Source of the DNA: Rhodococcus rhodnii
Lineage (GTDB): Bacteria; Actinomycetota; Actinomycetes; Mycobacteriales; Pseudonocardiaceae
NCBI GenBank assembly: GCA_000720375.1
Contig: JOAA01000018.1
Location: 1 to 64,000, forward strand
DNA length: 64,000 nt
Direction: 5' to 3'
A model generated the notes under the pieces. That model was given only the letters and a program-made list of their open reading frames with translations. It ran no database searches and was not told where the DNA came from. The translations under genes were made by a program, and so were the position numbers. Below are positions 15,949 to 24,708 of this stretch, one piece after another; the stretch's first letter is position 1; each line of letters begins with the position of its first letter.

Positions 15949-17049
15949 TCAGTCGGTGAGGCGCTCACCGGTCTCCGGGTGGAACAGGTGCACCTCGCTG
16001 GCGTCCCGGACCGCGATCTTGACGTTCTGGCCCAGCTGCGGCGGGGTACGGCCGTCCACCCGCACGACGAACCGCTCCGAGCCGTCGCCGATCTTCACGG
16101 CACCGTGCACCAGGGCGTCGGCACCGAGCTCCTCGACGAGCTCGACGGTCATGTCGATGCCCTCTTCCTCCACGCTGGCCAGCCGCAGCGACTCCGGCCG
16201 GATGCCGAAGGTCACGGTGGACAGGCCCGCGCTCTGCGCGGCACTCAGGGCCGAACGCTCCAGCGGCACGACAATGCCGTCGAGCTTGGCGCCCTCAGCC
16301 GCGAGAGGAACGGTCTTGAGGTTCATCGCAGGCGAGCCGATGAACCCGGCCACGAAGGCGTTGGCCGGCTTGTCGTACAGCGCACGCGGGGTGTCGCACT
16401 GCTGAAGGATGCCGTCCTTCAGCACGGCGACGCGGTGCCCCATCGTCATGGCCTCGACCTGGTCGTGCGTGACGTAGATCGTGGTCGTGCCGAGGCGCTG
16501 CTGGAGGGCCGCGATGTTCGCGCGGGTCTCCACTCGGAGCTTGGCGTCCAGGTTGGACAGCGGCTCGTCCATCAGGAAGACGCTGGGCTCACGCACGATG
16601 GCGCGGCCCATGGCGACACGCTGCCGCTGGCCACCGGAAAGGGCCTTGGGCTTGCGGTCGAGGTACTTGGTCAAGTCGAGCATGGCGGCCGCCTCGGCCA
16701 CCTTCTCCTTGATGTCGGTCTTGGGGGTGCCACGCAGTTTCAGAGCGAAGCCCATGTTCTCGGCGACCGTCATGTGCGGGTAGAGCGCGTAGGACTGGAA
16801 CACCATGGCGATGTCCCGGCCCTTCGGCGGCACGTTGGTGACGTCCTTGCTGCCGATCTGGATCGTGCCCTCGTCGACGTCCTCGAGACCCGCGAGCATC
16901 CGCAGCGCCGTCGACTTACCCGAACCGGACGGGCCCACCAGAACCAGGAACTCGCCGTCAGCGACATCCAGGTCAAGCTGGTCCACCGCGCGTACCGGCG
17001 GGTTGCCGGCGAACACCCTGGACGCGCCCACGTACGAGACCTCGGCCAT
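15949..17049 (-). CDS. ugpC: Multi-sugar ABC transporter ATPase (MsiK/UgpC type)
   Basis: A 366-residue ABC ATPase of the CUT1/MalK class. Walker A GPSGSGKST at 39-47, signature LSGGQRQR at 137-144, Walker B FLMDEP at 158-163, and a C-terminal OB-like regulatory region (about 240-366). No permease or binding-protein genes are nearby, which fits MsiK/UgpC: in Streptomyces one shared MsiK ATPase energises many separate sugar importers. The ATG at 17049 follows AAGGGA. Upstream are two DasR dre-like sites, linking expression to N-acetylglucosamine/chitin supply by analogy with Streptomyces. The divergent LacI gene may add control. Confidence 0.85.
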   Translation of the reverse strand: MAEVSYVGASRVFAGNPPVRAVDQLDLDVADGEFLVLVGPSGSGKSTALRMLAGLEDVDEGTIQIGSKDVTNVPPKGRDIAMVFQSYALYPHMTVAENMGFALKLRGTPKTDIKEKVAEAAAMLDLTKYLDRKPKALSGGQRQRVAMGRAIVREPSVFLMDEPLSNLDAKLRVETRANIAALQQRLGTTTIYVTHDQVEAMTMGHRVAVLKDGILQQCDTPRALYDKPANAFVAGFIGSPAMNLKTVPLAAEGAKLDGIVVPLERSALSAAQSAGLSTVTFGIRPESLRLASVEEEGIDMTVELVEELGADALVHGAVKIGDGSERFVVRVDGRTPPQLGQNVKIAVRDASEVHLFHPETGERLTD

Positions 17050-17135
17050 CTGTGTTGTTCCCTTCGATTACTGCTGTGTTCTCGCTCACCGTAGCTGGTC
17101 TTTTGTGATACGTCAGCCATCAGCGCGTATCGAAG

Positions 17136-17147
17136 TGGTGTAGACCA
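17136..17147. promoter_or_regulatory. DasR-like dre site 1
   Basis: TGGTGTAGACCA differs by one base from the palindromic core TGGTCTAGACCA of the DasR responsive element known from Streptomyces. It lies 87 bp upstream of the MsiK/UgpC-type start. Confidence 0.6.
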
Positions 17148-17149
17148 AA

Positions 17150-17161
17150 GTAACCGGTTAC
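17150..17161. promoter_or_regulatory. 12-bp palindrome GTAACCGGTTAC
   Basis: A perfect palindrome, three bases away from dre-like site 1 and midway between the divergent ATPase and LacI genes. Its central CG step and length suit a LacI-family operator, so the LacI protein at 17320 may bind it. Confidence 0.5.
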
Positions 17162-17206
17162 CCACTGCTATCCGACGTTTCTACCAGCATTCTTGGTCGA
17201 TTTGAA

Positions 17207-17218
17207 TGGTCTAGACCA
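17207..17218. promoter_or_regulatory. DasR-like dre site 2
   Basis: TGGTCTAGACCA is a perfect palindrome identical to the core of the Streptomyces DasR responsive element. It lies 158 bp upstream of the ATPase gene and 102 bp upstream of the LacI gene, so it could influence either. Confidence 0.65.
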
Positions 17219-17319
17219 ACAGATGGAATTTCGTCGCCTGGACCTCGGCAAACAACGAAGTGATCTAGTCACCCTTCGGCGGACTTCTGCAATTGGTTCT
17301 GAACCGTTACCGTCACCGC

Positions 17320-18420
17320 ATGGCGCGGTCAATACATGTACGGCGACCGGCGACGCTGGCCTCGCTGGCGGCCGAACTGGGGGTCTCCCGGACAACGGTC
17401 TCCAATGCCTACAACAGGCCGGACCAGCTGTCTCCAGAGCTTCGCCGAAGGGTGCTGGAGACCGCGAGACGGCTGGGCTATCCGGGCCCCGACCCGGTGG
17501 CCAGATCGCTGCGGACGCGCAAGGCGGGCGCGGTCGGGCTGCTGCTGACCGAGAACCTGTCCTACGCGTTCCGCGACCCGGCGGCGCTGGGATTCCTCGA
17601 GGGACTGGCGCTGGCGTGCGAAGGCGCGGGCCAAGGCCTGCACCTGGTGCCGGTGAACCCCGAGCGGGAAGACGTCGCGGCAGTCCATCGGGCGGGCGTG
17701 GACGGTTTCGTGGTGTATTCCGTACCGGACGACGACCCGCACTTGGCGGCGGTGCTCTCCCGCCCAGTGCCGACGGTGATAGCCGACCAACCGCACATCG
17801 AGGGCGTCGACCGCGTCGGCATCGATGACGGCACAGCGATCACCGAACTGGCCAAGAAGCTGATCACGCTGGGACACCGGCGCATCGGCGTGGTGTGCAT
17901 GCGGCTCGCCCGTGACCGAAACGATGGCTTCGCCTCGGTGGAACGGCAGCAGAGCGCGCATTTCCACGTCCAGCGGACCCGTCTTGGCGGGCTGGCGACG
18001 GCCTTCGAGACCGTCGGCGTGGACTGGGCCTCCGTGCCGGTGGTCGAGCGTTTCGACCACAGCAGCGCGATGGGAGCCTCGGCCGCGGCCCAGTTGCTCG
18101 ACGCGGACTCGCAGATCACAGCCTTGATCTGTACATCAGACATCCTGGCCCTGGGTGCTTTGGCCGAGGCCAAGCGCCGCGGCCTGCGCGTGCCCCAGGA
18201 CCTGACGATCACCGGCTTCGACGGGATCGTCGAAGCTGAGCGAGTCGGCCTGACGACCGTGCGCCAGCCGGTTTTGGAGAAGGGCAAGGCCGCGGGGCGG
18301 CTGTTGTTGAGTCCGTCCGAGCGGACCCGGCCCCGCAGCATCACGCTGGAAACCGAGTTCCTGCCGGGCACAACCGCGGCACCGCCGCGGACGACCGAGG
18401 AACGCTGGTTCGGCCCCTGA
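17320..18420 (+). CDS. LacI-family transcriptional regulator
   Basis: A 366-residue LacI-type regulator. The helix-turn-helix and hinge region spans residues about 11-57 (ATLASLAAELGVSRTTVSNAYN). The rest is the periplasmic-binding-protein-like effector domain, with the C-terminal pattern LTITGFDGIVEAERVGLTTVRQP. The ATG at 17320 is used because it lies close before the DNA-binding domain; the GTG at 17293 would only add a basic extension. It is divergent from the shared sugar ATPase and probably represses it, itself, or remote sugar genes. The effector sugar is not deducible. Confidence 0.9.
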   Translation: MARSIHVRRPATLASLAAELGVSRTTVSNAYNRPDQLSPELRRRVLETARRLGYPGPDPVARSLRTRKAGAVGLLLTENLSYAFRDPAALGFLEGLALACEGAGQGLHLVPVNPEREDVAAVHRAGVDGFVVYSVPDDDPHLAAVLSRPVPTVIADQPHIEGVDRVGIDDGTAITELAKKLITLGHRRIGVVCMRLARDRNDGFASVERQQSAHFHVQRTRLGGLATAFETVGVDWASVPVVERFDHSSAMGASAAAQLLDADSQITALICTSDILALGALAEAKRRGLRVPQDLTITGFDGIVEAERVGLTTVRQPVLEKGKAAGRLLLSPSERTRPRSITLETEFLPGTTAAPPRTTEERWFGP

Positions 18421-18430
18421 CAGTCGTGCC

Positions 18431-18445
18431 CTGACAGCGTGTCAG
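18431..18445 (+). promoter_or_regulatory. Palindromic hairpin between lacI-type gene and serine hydrolase
   Basis: CTGACA-GCG-TGTCAG is a perfect 6-3-6 inverted repeat, 10 bp after the LacI stop and 45 bp before the next start. An outer CCCTGAC (18429-18435) can also pair with GTCAGGG (18463-18469). It may terminate the LacI transcript or act as an operator for the hydrolase. Confidence 0.4.
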
Positions 18446-18490
18446 TGCGGTGACCGTGCGGCGTCAGGGCGGCAGGCGATCGTTGCCGCC

Positions 18491-19672
18491 ATGACACAGA
18501 TGACACGGGTTTTCCGGCGAATCGGAGCCACGGCCCTGGCCGTCACGCTGCTGACCGGGGCAGCCGCACCTGGTGTGGCCAACGCCAGGCCGGATCGCCC
18601 TGAGTTACGGCAGGCCATGCAGGCCGTTGTGGACGCCGGCGCGGTCGGAATGCAGATGCGCGTGCACGACCAGCACGGCGAATGGGTCGGCAGCGCCGGG
18701 GTGCGCAAACTGGGCGAGACCGCGAAGCCGCCGACGAACGGACTGTTCCGGATAGGCAGCAACACCAAGACCTTCGTCGCGACCGTGGTCCTGCAACTGG
18801 TGGCCGAGGGCAAGGTCGGGCTGGAGTCCACGGTCGCCGACCACCTGCCCCAGTTCGGGCTGGACCGGCGGATCACCGTGCGGATGCTGCTCCAGCACAC
18901 CAGCGGCGTGTTCAACTTCACCGGCGAGTACTACCCCGACGGGACGGTCGTGCCGGGGATCACCTGGAACGGCAAGGAATGGGTGGAGAACACCCGATTC
19001 AAGACCTACCGGCCCGAGGAGCTGGTCCGGTTCGCACTGGCCAAGCCCGCCCGGTTCGCACCGGGAACGAGCTGGAACTACTCCAACACCAACTACGTGC
19101 TCGCACGGCTGTTGATCGAGAAGGTCACCGGCCAGTCGTTCGACGACGAGTTGAACCGACGGATCCTGCGGCCGCTTGGGCTTCGGCACACCATCTCGCC
19201 GGGCACCTGGCCGGAGATCCCCGGGCCGCACGCCCACAGCTACTACCGGTACGAGACCGCAGGCCAGTGGAAGACGGCCGACGTCACCCGCCAGAACCCC
19301 TCCTGGATCTCCAGCGCTGGTGACATGGTTTCGACGACCGAGGACCTGCACACCTTCTTCGCGGCGTTGGTGGGCGGCAAGCTCCTGCCGGCCGCACTGC
19401 TGGCCGAGATGCGCAATCCGCACCCGGACCCAGCCGCGTTGGGTTACGGCCTCGGGATGATGGTTCAGGACGCGGGCTGCGGCGTCACAGTCCTGACCCA
19501 CAACGGCGGGGTGCAGGGCGCCGCGGCGCTGATGTTCAGCACGCCCGATGGAAGCAAGACCCTGGAGGCCTCGGTGACCTGGGTCGACGACGACGCCATG
19601 ACCACAGCGGGCGCGGTCAGGCAGGCGCTGCCGAAGGTGCTCAAGACGGTGTTCTGCGGCGGACAGGGCTAG
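18491..19672 (+). CDS. Secreted serine hydrolase (class C beta-lactamase / DD-peptidase family)
   Basis: A 393-residue exported protein of the serine beta-lactamase-like family. Signal peptide about residues 1-32 (cleavage near VANA). Catalytic SNTK motif with Ser90 and Lys93, YSN in the segment WNYSNTNYVLA, and HNGG in THNGGVQG as the third motif. Actinomycete members are D-alanyl-D-alanine carboxypeptidases, D-amino-peptidases or esterases; the exact reaction is uncertain. The LacI gene upstream is probably not its dedicated regulator. Confidence 0.85.
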   Translation: MTQMTRVFRRIGATALAVTLLTGAAAPGVANARPDRPELRQAMQAVVDAGAVGMQMRVHDQHGEWVGSAGVRKLGETAKPPTNGLFRIGSNTKTFVATVVLQLVAEGKVGLESTVADHLPQFGLDRRITVRMLLQHTSGVFNFTGEYYPDGTVVPGITWNGKEWVENTRFKTYRPEELVRFALAKPARFAPGTSWNYSNTNYVLARLLIEKVTGQSFDDELNRRILRPLGLRHTISPGTWPEIPGPHAHSYYRYETAGQWKTADVTRQNPSWISSAGDMVSTTEDLHTFFAALVGGKLLPAALLAEMRNPHPDPAALGYGLGMMVQDAGCGVTVLTHNGGVQGAAALMFSTPDGSKTLEASVTWVDDDAMTTAGAVRQALPKVLKTVFCGGQG

Positions 19673-19702
19673 GCGCGGAGGGGACCGGGATCGGCGCGGC
19701 GG

Positions 19703-20380
19703 TCAGGTCAGGACGAGCGGCACGGCGCCGCTCGTCAGACCGCCGAGTCTGCCGACGACGTGATAGGTGCCTGCCTGGACGGTCGTGCGTCTTGTCGGAC
19801 AGCCGGGAGCCGAAGTTCTCCCGGCCCACTTCACTTCGTACTGCTGGCGTTCGCCAGGCTGCATGATCCGCAGGTCCGGCTCGTTGGACTGGTAGCAGTC
19901 CTTGCTGGACCACAGCCGGTTCGCACCGTCCACACTGGTCACGAGGACCTCGCGGAGTGAGCGGCTGAGGTCTCTGGTGCACGGGACCGTGCCCGCGTTG
20001 GCGACCACGAGTCTGAGCACAGGGCGCTGGCCCACCTGGTACTGCGGTGCGCCGAGTTCCACGGTGACCTGCATTGCCGTATCGGGGCACGGCAGGTTCG
20101 GATCCGGCGGAGGTGGCGGCGGTGTCGTGGTTGTGGTTGTGGTGGTGACAGCACTGGTCGGCGCTGCCGACGAAGTCGAGGACGTCGTTGACGCCGGCGG
20201 AGGTGGCGGCGGCGGGCTGGACGGCGGCTGCGATTCCCGCACACCGGCGTTGGTGTCCTCGACCTGTGACCCGTCGCCGAAAAATCCACCGGCGGCCCAG
20301 CCGAGCACCACGAGCGCGACGACCACACCGCCGATGGCGACCATGCGCCGACGCCAGTAGATAGACGTTGGCTCATTCAT
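19703..20380 (-). CDS. Membrane-anchored protein with Pro/Thr-rich linker
   Basis: A 225-residue protein. One N-terminal membrane helix (about residues 12-34, VAIGGVVVALVVLGWAAGG) leads into a low-complexity Ser/Pro/Thr linker (about 48-95) containing a run of eight threonines, and a C-terminal extracytoplasmic beta-type domain (about 98-225) with four cysteines (near CPD, PCTRD, DCYQS, GCPTRR) that could form two disulfides. The pattern resembles DUF4232-like envelope proteins. No enzyme motif. It is convergent with the serine hydrolase and divergent from the carbonic anhydrase. Confidence 0.75.
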   Translation of the reverse strand: MNEPTSIYWRRRMVAIGGVVVALVVLGWAAGGFFGDGSQVEDTNAGVRESQPPSSPPPPPPPASTTSSTSSAAPTSAVTTTTTTTTPPPPPPDPNLPCPDTAMQVTVELGAPQYQVGQRPVLRLVVANAGTVPCTRDLSRSLREVLVTSVDGANRLWSSKDCYQSNEPDLRIMQPGERQQYEVKWAGRTSAPGCPTRRTTVQAGTYHVVGRLGGLTSGAVPLVLT

Positions 20381-20511
20381 GTGGGAAAAGTAACTCCGCG
20401 ACTACCGCGGGTTGTGGATCTTACATTCACTAGATCGGGTTGTGTTCGGCTACGTGACGTCCATCTACCGACAATTGCGCTACCCCCACCCGAGAAGGTT
20501 CCATCGGTGTC

Positions 20512-21003
20512 ATGAGTGCGATCGACGAGCTGTTGCGCCGGAACTCGAACCTCACCGAGCGCACGCTGGGTGACCGCTCGACTCCGCAACCGTCCATGCG
20601 GATCGCCCTGCTCACCTGCATGGACGCCCGAATCCGGGTGTTCGCGATCTTCGGGCTGCAGGAGGGTGAAGCGCACGTTCTGCGTAATGCGGGCGGCGTG
20701 GTCACCGACGACGTGGTGCGTTCGCTCGCGTTGAGCCAGCGCAAGCTGGGCACGCGCGAGGTGATGATCGTCCAGCACACCAACTGCGGACTGCAGCAGG
20801 TCACCGAGGACGGCTTCAAGGACGAGCTCGAAGAGGCCAGCGGGCTGCGGCCGACGTGGTCGGTCGAGGCCTTCCGTGAGGTCAAGGACAGCGTCCGGAC
20901 CTCGATGAACCGGGTGAAGCACGCGATCTACCTTCCGCACAAGGATCTGGTCCGCGGCTTCGTCTACGACGTGCACACCGGCGAGCTGACCGAGGTCGTC
21001 TGA
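20512..21003 (+). CDS. Beta-class carbonic anhydrase
   Basis: A 163-residue beta-carbonic anhydrase. Zinc ligands Cys36, His89 and Cys92 and the Asp38-Arg40 dyad in CMDAR are all visible. The length matches the short mycobacterial CanA-type rather than longer family members, although gene order (carbonic anhydrase next to mutY) corresponds to canB-mutY in M. tuberculosis. It interconverts CO2 and bicarbonate in the cytoplasm. The mutY start follows 14 nt after its stop, so the two probably share a transcript. Confidence 0.92.
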   Translation: MSAIDELLRRNSNLTERTLGDRSTPQPSMRIALLTCMDARIRVFAIFGLQEGEAHVLRNAGGVVTDDVVRSLALSQRKLGTREVMIVQHTNCGLQQVTEDGFKDELEEASGLRPTWSVEAFREVKDSVRTSMNRVKHAIYLPHKDLVRGFVYDVHTGELTEVV

Positions 21004-21017
21004 CAGAATTCCAGTCG

Positions 21018-21887
21018 ATGGACGCACTGCTGATCGACTGGTACTCACACAACAAACGCGATTTGCCCTGGCGTCAGCCGGACACGACCGCGTGGGGCGT
21101 TCTGGTCAGCGAGATCATGCTGCAGCAGACCCCGGTCGCCCGGGTCGAGCCGATCTGGCTGGAGTGGATGGACCGCTGGCCGGTGCCGTCCAAGCTCGCC
21201 GCGGTGTCGCAGGGCGAAGTCGTGCGGGCGTGGGGAAAGCTCGGCTATCCACGCCGGGCACTGCGGCTGCACGAGGCCGCCGGCGTGATCGCCAAGGAAC
21301 ACAACGACATCGTTCCGTCCGATGTGGACACTCTGCTCGGCCTGCCGGGCATCGGCGCGTACACCGCTCGTGCCGTGGCGGTTTTCGCTTACGGACAAAG
21401 GGCTCCGGTCGTGGACACGAACGTCCGGCGGGTCGTCGCGCGGGCCGTGCACGGCGCCGGTGACGCGGGTCCCGCGTCGAACACCCGCGACATGGCCGAC
21501 GTGGAGAAGCTGCTGCCCGTCGAGGTCGGACCGGCCGCGACGATGTCCATCGCGCTGATGGAACTCGGCGCTTTGATCTGCACGGCAAAGAACCCGCGAT
21601 GCGTCGACTGTCCACTGTTGACTGATTGCGCGTGGCACAAGGCGGGCAGGCCCGAGTACACCGGGCCGATGAAGCCGGTTCAGCGGTTCGCCGGAACCGA
21701 CCGTCAAGTCCGTGGTCTGCTGCTGGATGTCCTGCGCGACACCGACGGGCCGGTCGAACGCGCCCGGCTCGACGCGGTCTGGGCGGACTCGGCACAGCGC
21801 GACCGGTGCCTGGACTCCCTGCTCGTGGACGGCCTGATGGAGCAGACCTCCAGCGGCCTGTTCGCCCTGCCTGGTGAATGCTCGTGA
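21018..21887 (+). CDS. mutY: A/G-specific adenine glycosylase MutY
   Basis: A 289-residue MutY that removes adenine mispaired with 8-oxoguanine. Catalytic Glu32 in SEIMLQQTPV, helix-hairpin-helix GLPGIGAYTA (108-117), Asp133 in VVDTNVRR, and a 4Fe-4S cluster from Cys188, Cys195, Cys198 and Cys204 (C-x6-C-x2-C-x5-C). The C-terminal 8-oxoG-recognition domain is short, as in mycobacterial MutY. The TGA stop lies inside a 46-nt palindromic element repeated elsewhere in the window. Confidence 0.95.
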   Translation: MDALLIDWYSHNKRDLPWRQPDTTAWGVLVSEIMLQQTPVARVEPIWLEWMDRWPVPSKLAAVSQGEVVRAWGKLGYPRRALRLHEAAGVIAKEHNDIVPSDVDTLLGLPGIGAYTARAVAVFAYGQRAPVVDTNVRRVVARAVHGAGDAGPASNTRDMADVEKLLPVEVGPAATMSIALMELGALICTAKNPRCVDCPLLTDCAWHKAGRPEYTGPMKPVQRFAGTDRQVRGLLLDVLRDTDGPVERARLDAVWADSAQRDRCLDSLLVDGLMEQTSSGLFALPGECS

Positions 21888-21926
21888 GTGTTTGGTCCGG
21901 TTAGAACCGGCCAAAACGCTCACGAG
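21881..21926. repeat. 46-nt palindromic element, copy 1 (mutY 3' end)
   Basis: Starts CTCGTGAGTG and ends CTCACGAG, with an inner palindrome CCGGTTAGAACCGG. It folds into a long near-perfect stem. The complement of the stretch 59960-60005 matches at 43 of 46 positions. The element includes the mutY stop codon (TGA 21885-21887) and ends two bases before the end of the convergent peptidase gene, so it probably works as a bidirectional terminator. Confidence 0.85.
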
Positions 21927-21928
21927 GC

Positions 21929-23374
21929 TCAACCTCGCAGGGAACCCGGGTAGAGGTACTGGTCTGCGGGCACCTTGTCGCCGTGGAACCACGCGTCGTA
22001 GAAGCCGCGCAGGTCCTGGCCTGCGATGTTCTGCACGAAGTCCTCGAACTGCTTCCATGACGCGTTGGCGTCCTTGTGCGCGGCGGGCCATTCCTTGAGC
22101 ACACGGTTGAACGCGTCCTCGCCGATCTGCCTGCGCAGCGCGTGGATCGCGAGCACGCCCTTGTCGTACACGCCGTGGAACTCGTTGCCCTTGCCCATTC
22201 CGTAGAGCTTGTTGCCCCAGAACGTGTCGCGGCCTTTAACCCGGTCGATGGCGGTGCGGTAACGCTGATCGAGGTTCTGCCGTTCTTTCGCCTCAGTCCA
22301 CAGCCATTGGGAATAGCTGGCGAAACACTCGTTCAGGCAGATATCGGCCCAGGTGTCCACCGACACCGAATCACCGAACCATTGGTGTGCGTTCTCGTGC
22401 ACCACCGTCTCCAGGTTCGTCCACCTGGCGTAAATCGGCCTGCCCTGGGTTTCCAGGGAGAACCCGATGTCCTCGTTCAGGTAGATCCCGCCCGCCGATT
22501 TCATCGGGTACGGGCCGAATTTCGAGCTGAGGAACTCGAGGATCTCCGGCAGCCGCGCCTCCAGCTGCTTCTTGTTCTCCACGCCGGGCGCGTACGCGGA
22601 GACAACCGGTGTGCCGTCAGGCAAAGCCGACCGTTCGTAGATCCACTTGTCGATCCCGATGGTGGTCAGGTACGTCGCCAACCGGGTCTCTTCGACCCAG
22701 CGGTACGTCGTCCATCCGTCGGCCGCGGTGCTGGGTTCTTCCCGGCCGTTGGAAACCACCGACCACCCGTCCGGGACCTTCGCGGTCAGCCGGAAGGTGG
22801 CCTTGTCGCGTGGGTGATCGTTGGCGGGGAACCAGAATGTCGCCGAATGCGGCTCACCCGCGACGAAAGCACCACCGGAACGGGATTTCTGCCAGCCGTT
22901 CTTGCCGAGCTGGCCGTCCTCCTTCACCGTGGGCGTGCCCTTGTAGCGGACGCGTGTCTTGAAAGTCGAGCCTTTGGCCAGCGGTTCCGGTGGCGTGATG
23001 GACAGTTCGTGGTCGCCTTCGCGGGTGAACTGCGCGGGCTTGTCGTTGACTTCGATGGCCGATATTTCCAAGCCGACCAGGTCGAGGTTGAACTTGTTCA
23101 GGTCAGCCGTGGCGTTCGCGGTGACGGTCGTATCGCCGTCGAGGTTGCCCACGCCCGGGTCGTAGCTGATGGAGACGTTGTAGTCGGTGACGTCGTAACC
23201 GCCGTTGCCGTCCTGCGGGTAGTACGGGTCCCCTGCGCCGTCCGCGCCGGCGCCCGCCGCGTTGACCGTCGGCGAGGGCGGAGGCGGGGAATCAGGTGGT
23301 GAGCTGGTGCATCCCACGACCATGATGGATGTCGCGATCAAGGTAGTCGCGAGGCGGCCGGGTGAGTGCTCCAT
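21929..23374 (-). CDS. M1-family zinc metallopeptidase lipoprotein
   Basis: A 481-residue secreted aminopeptidase-like protein. Signal peptide with lipobox VVGC, lipid-bearing Cys22, then a Pro/Ser-rich linker. An N-terminal M1 beta-sandwich is followed by the catalytic thermolysin-like domain with HENAH at 326-330 and the third zinc ligand Glu349 in LNECF. The usual GAMEN substrate loop is replaced by SAGGIYLNEDIGF, so specificity may differ from PepN. It lacks the large C-terminal helical domain of PepN, which is normal for the short actinobacterial lipoprotein branch. Confidence 0.88.
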   Translation of the reverse strand: MEHSPGRLATTLIATSIMVVGCTSSPPDSPPPPSPTVNAAGAGADGAGDPYYPQDGNGGYDVTDYNVSISYDPGVGNLDGDTTVTANATADLNKFNLDLVGLEISAIEVNDKPAQFTREGDHELSITPPEPLAKGSTFKTRVRYKGTPTVKEDGQLGKNGWQKSRSGGAFVAGEPHSATFWFPANDHPRDKATFRLTAKVPDGWSVVSNGREEPSTAADGWTTYRWVEETRLATYLTTIGIDKWIYERSALPDGTPVVSAYAPGVENKKQLEARLPEILEFLSSKFGPYPMKSAGGIYLNEDIGFSLETQGRPIYARWTNLETVVHENAHQWFGDSVSVDTWADICLNECFASYSQWLWTEAKERQNLDQRYRTAIDRVKGRDTFWGNKLYGMGKGNEFHGVYDKGVLAIHALRRQIGEDAFNRVLKEWPAAHKDANASWKQFEDFVQNIAGQDLRGFYDAWFHGDKVPADQYLYPGSLRG

Positions 23375-23414
23375 GCGGCCTAACGTAACGAACGTGGTGT
23401 AAGGACGAAGTCGA

Positions 23415-24158
23415 ATGCGTCGAGTGGTCGAATTCGGAGGCTCTGGTCAGGGCATCCTGCTGCTGCACGGACTGATGGGGCGGGCGACCATCTGGTGGCC
23501 GGTGGCGCAGTGGCTGACCCGCTACGGCCGGGTCGTCGGGATCGACGCCCGCGCGCATGGCCGTAACCCCGTTCTGACCGGCCGGACCGAGGATTTCGTC
23601 ACGGACGCCGCCGAGGTGGTCCGTGACCTCGGGCCGTCGGTCGTGATCGGGCACTCGATGGGCGGACTGCACGCGTGGGCGCTCGCCGCGACCCGCCCTG
23701 AGCTGGTCAGAGGCATCGTGGTCGAGGACATGGCGCCCGATCAGCGCGGCAAGACCGTGGACAAGTGGAAGGCCTACTTCGACTCGTGGCCGACCCCGTT
23801 CCAGTCGCTGGCGCACGTGCAGGAGTTCTTCGGCCAGTACGGCGACCACTTCATCGAGTGCTTCGAGGAACGCGAGGACGGCTACCACCTGATCGCCGAC
23901 CTGGACCGGCTCTACCCGATCGCCAACGAGTGGGGCGAGCGCGACTACTGGGACCTGATCGAGAAGGTCCAATGCCCGATGCTGGCGATCGAAGCGGCCA
24001 ACAGTGCCATGCCGCCCGGTCAGATGGCGCAGATGCCCGTGCGCTCCCCCGGCGGCGGTCAGCACATCGTCGTGCCGGGGTCTGGCCACGTCGTGCATCG
24101 TGACCAGCCGGAGATCTACCGAGGCGCGGTCGAGGCGTTCCTGTCGTCGCTCACTTGA
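23415..24158 (+). CDS. Alpha/beta-fold hydrolase
   Basis: A 247-residue alpha/beta hydrolase. Oxyanion segment LLHGLMGRATIWW, nucleophile elbow GHSMGG with the serine, an acid in the region following LAIEAANS, and catalytic His in GSGHVVHRDQPE. Substrate unknown. The position between mutY and mhuD matches the hydrolase gene next to mhuD in M. tuberculosis (Rv3591c). Its last bases overlap the end of the convergent RNA-ligase-like gene by 8 nt. Confidence 0.88.
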   Translation: MRRVVEFGGSGQGILLLHGLMGRATIWWPVAQWLTRYGRVVGIDARAHGRNPVLTGRTEDFVTDAAEVVRDLGPSVVIGHSMGGLHAWALAATRPELVRGIVVEDMAPDQRGKTVDKWKAYFDSWPTPFQSLAHVQEFFGQYGDHFIECFEEREDGYHLIADLDRLYPIANEWGERDYWDLIEKVQCPMLAIEAANSAMPPGQMAQMPVRSPGGGQHIVVPGSGHVVHRDQPEIYRGAVEAFLSSLT

Positions 24159-24672
24159 TGATCTCGACCTCCGCGGTCTGCGTGTCCACGATCCCGACGT
24201 GCTCGACGCGTGCCTCGATCCGATCGACCGGGTGCAACGCGGCGAACCCCTCGACCAGCTGGTGATGATCGACGCCCTGCGTGAGCGTGCAATGCGGCGT
24301 CCACGACCCCGGCAGCCAGTACGCCTGCGGCGACTGGACACGACCGGCCAGCACATCGTGGATGGCCGAGTGCACGGCCAGCAGTTCGGCGTCCACGACC
24401 GCGCCGAGCATCAGGACGTTCTCGGTGTTCGGGAACGTACCGAGGTTCGACAGCCACAGGTTGGGGATGGCCAACGTCCGCAGCTCGTCCTTGAGCAGGT
24501 CACGGGTCTTGCGCGGAATCTGCTTCGCCGCGGCGAACGTCACACGCGGCGCCCACCGGCCGTTCGGATGCTTGGCCAGGCTCGGCACTCCGGCCTGGTC
24601 AAGCCTGCGCCACAGCGCCCTGACCTTGCGTTCGGCCTCATCGTCGAAGAAAACCGCCACGGTATGAGCCAC
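24151..24672 (-). CDS. 2'-5' RNA ligase family protein (2H phosphoesterase-like)
   Basis: A 173-residue protein of the 2H phosphoesterase/LigT-like superfamily. The second HxT motif is clear (PHCTLTQGV); the first is degenerate (RVTFAA where HxTF is expected). This raises the possibility that catalysis is reduced or that the protein acts differently from LigT. It starts with GTG at 24672, divergent from mhuD with 36 bp between start codons. Confidence 0.75.
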   Translation of the reverse strand: MAHTVAVFFDDEAERKVRALWRRLDQAGVPSLAKHPNGRWAPRVTFAAAKQIPRKTRDLLKDELRTLAIPNLWLSNLGTFPNTENVLMLGAVVDAELLAVHSAIHDVLAGRVQSPQAYWLPGSWTPHCTLTQGVDHHQLVEGFAALHPVDRIEARVEHVGIVDTQTAEVEIIK

Positions 24673-24708
24673 GGGTGAGCATCATGCCGGGTCAGTAGGC
24701 TGGGGCTC

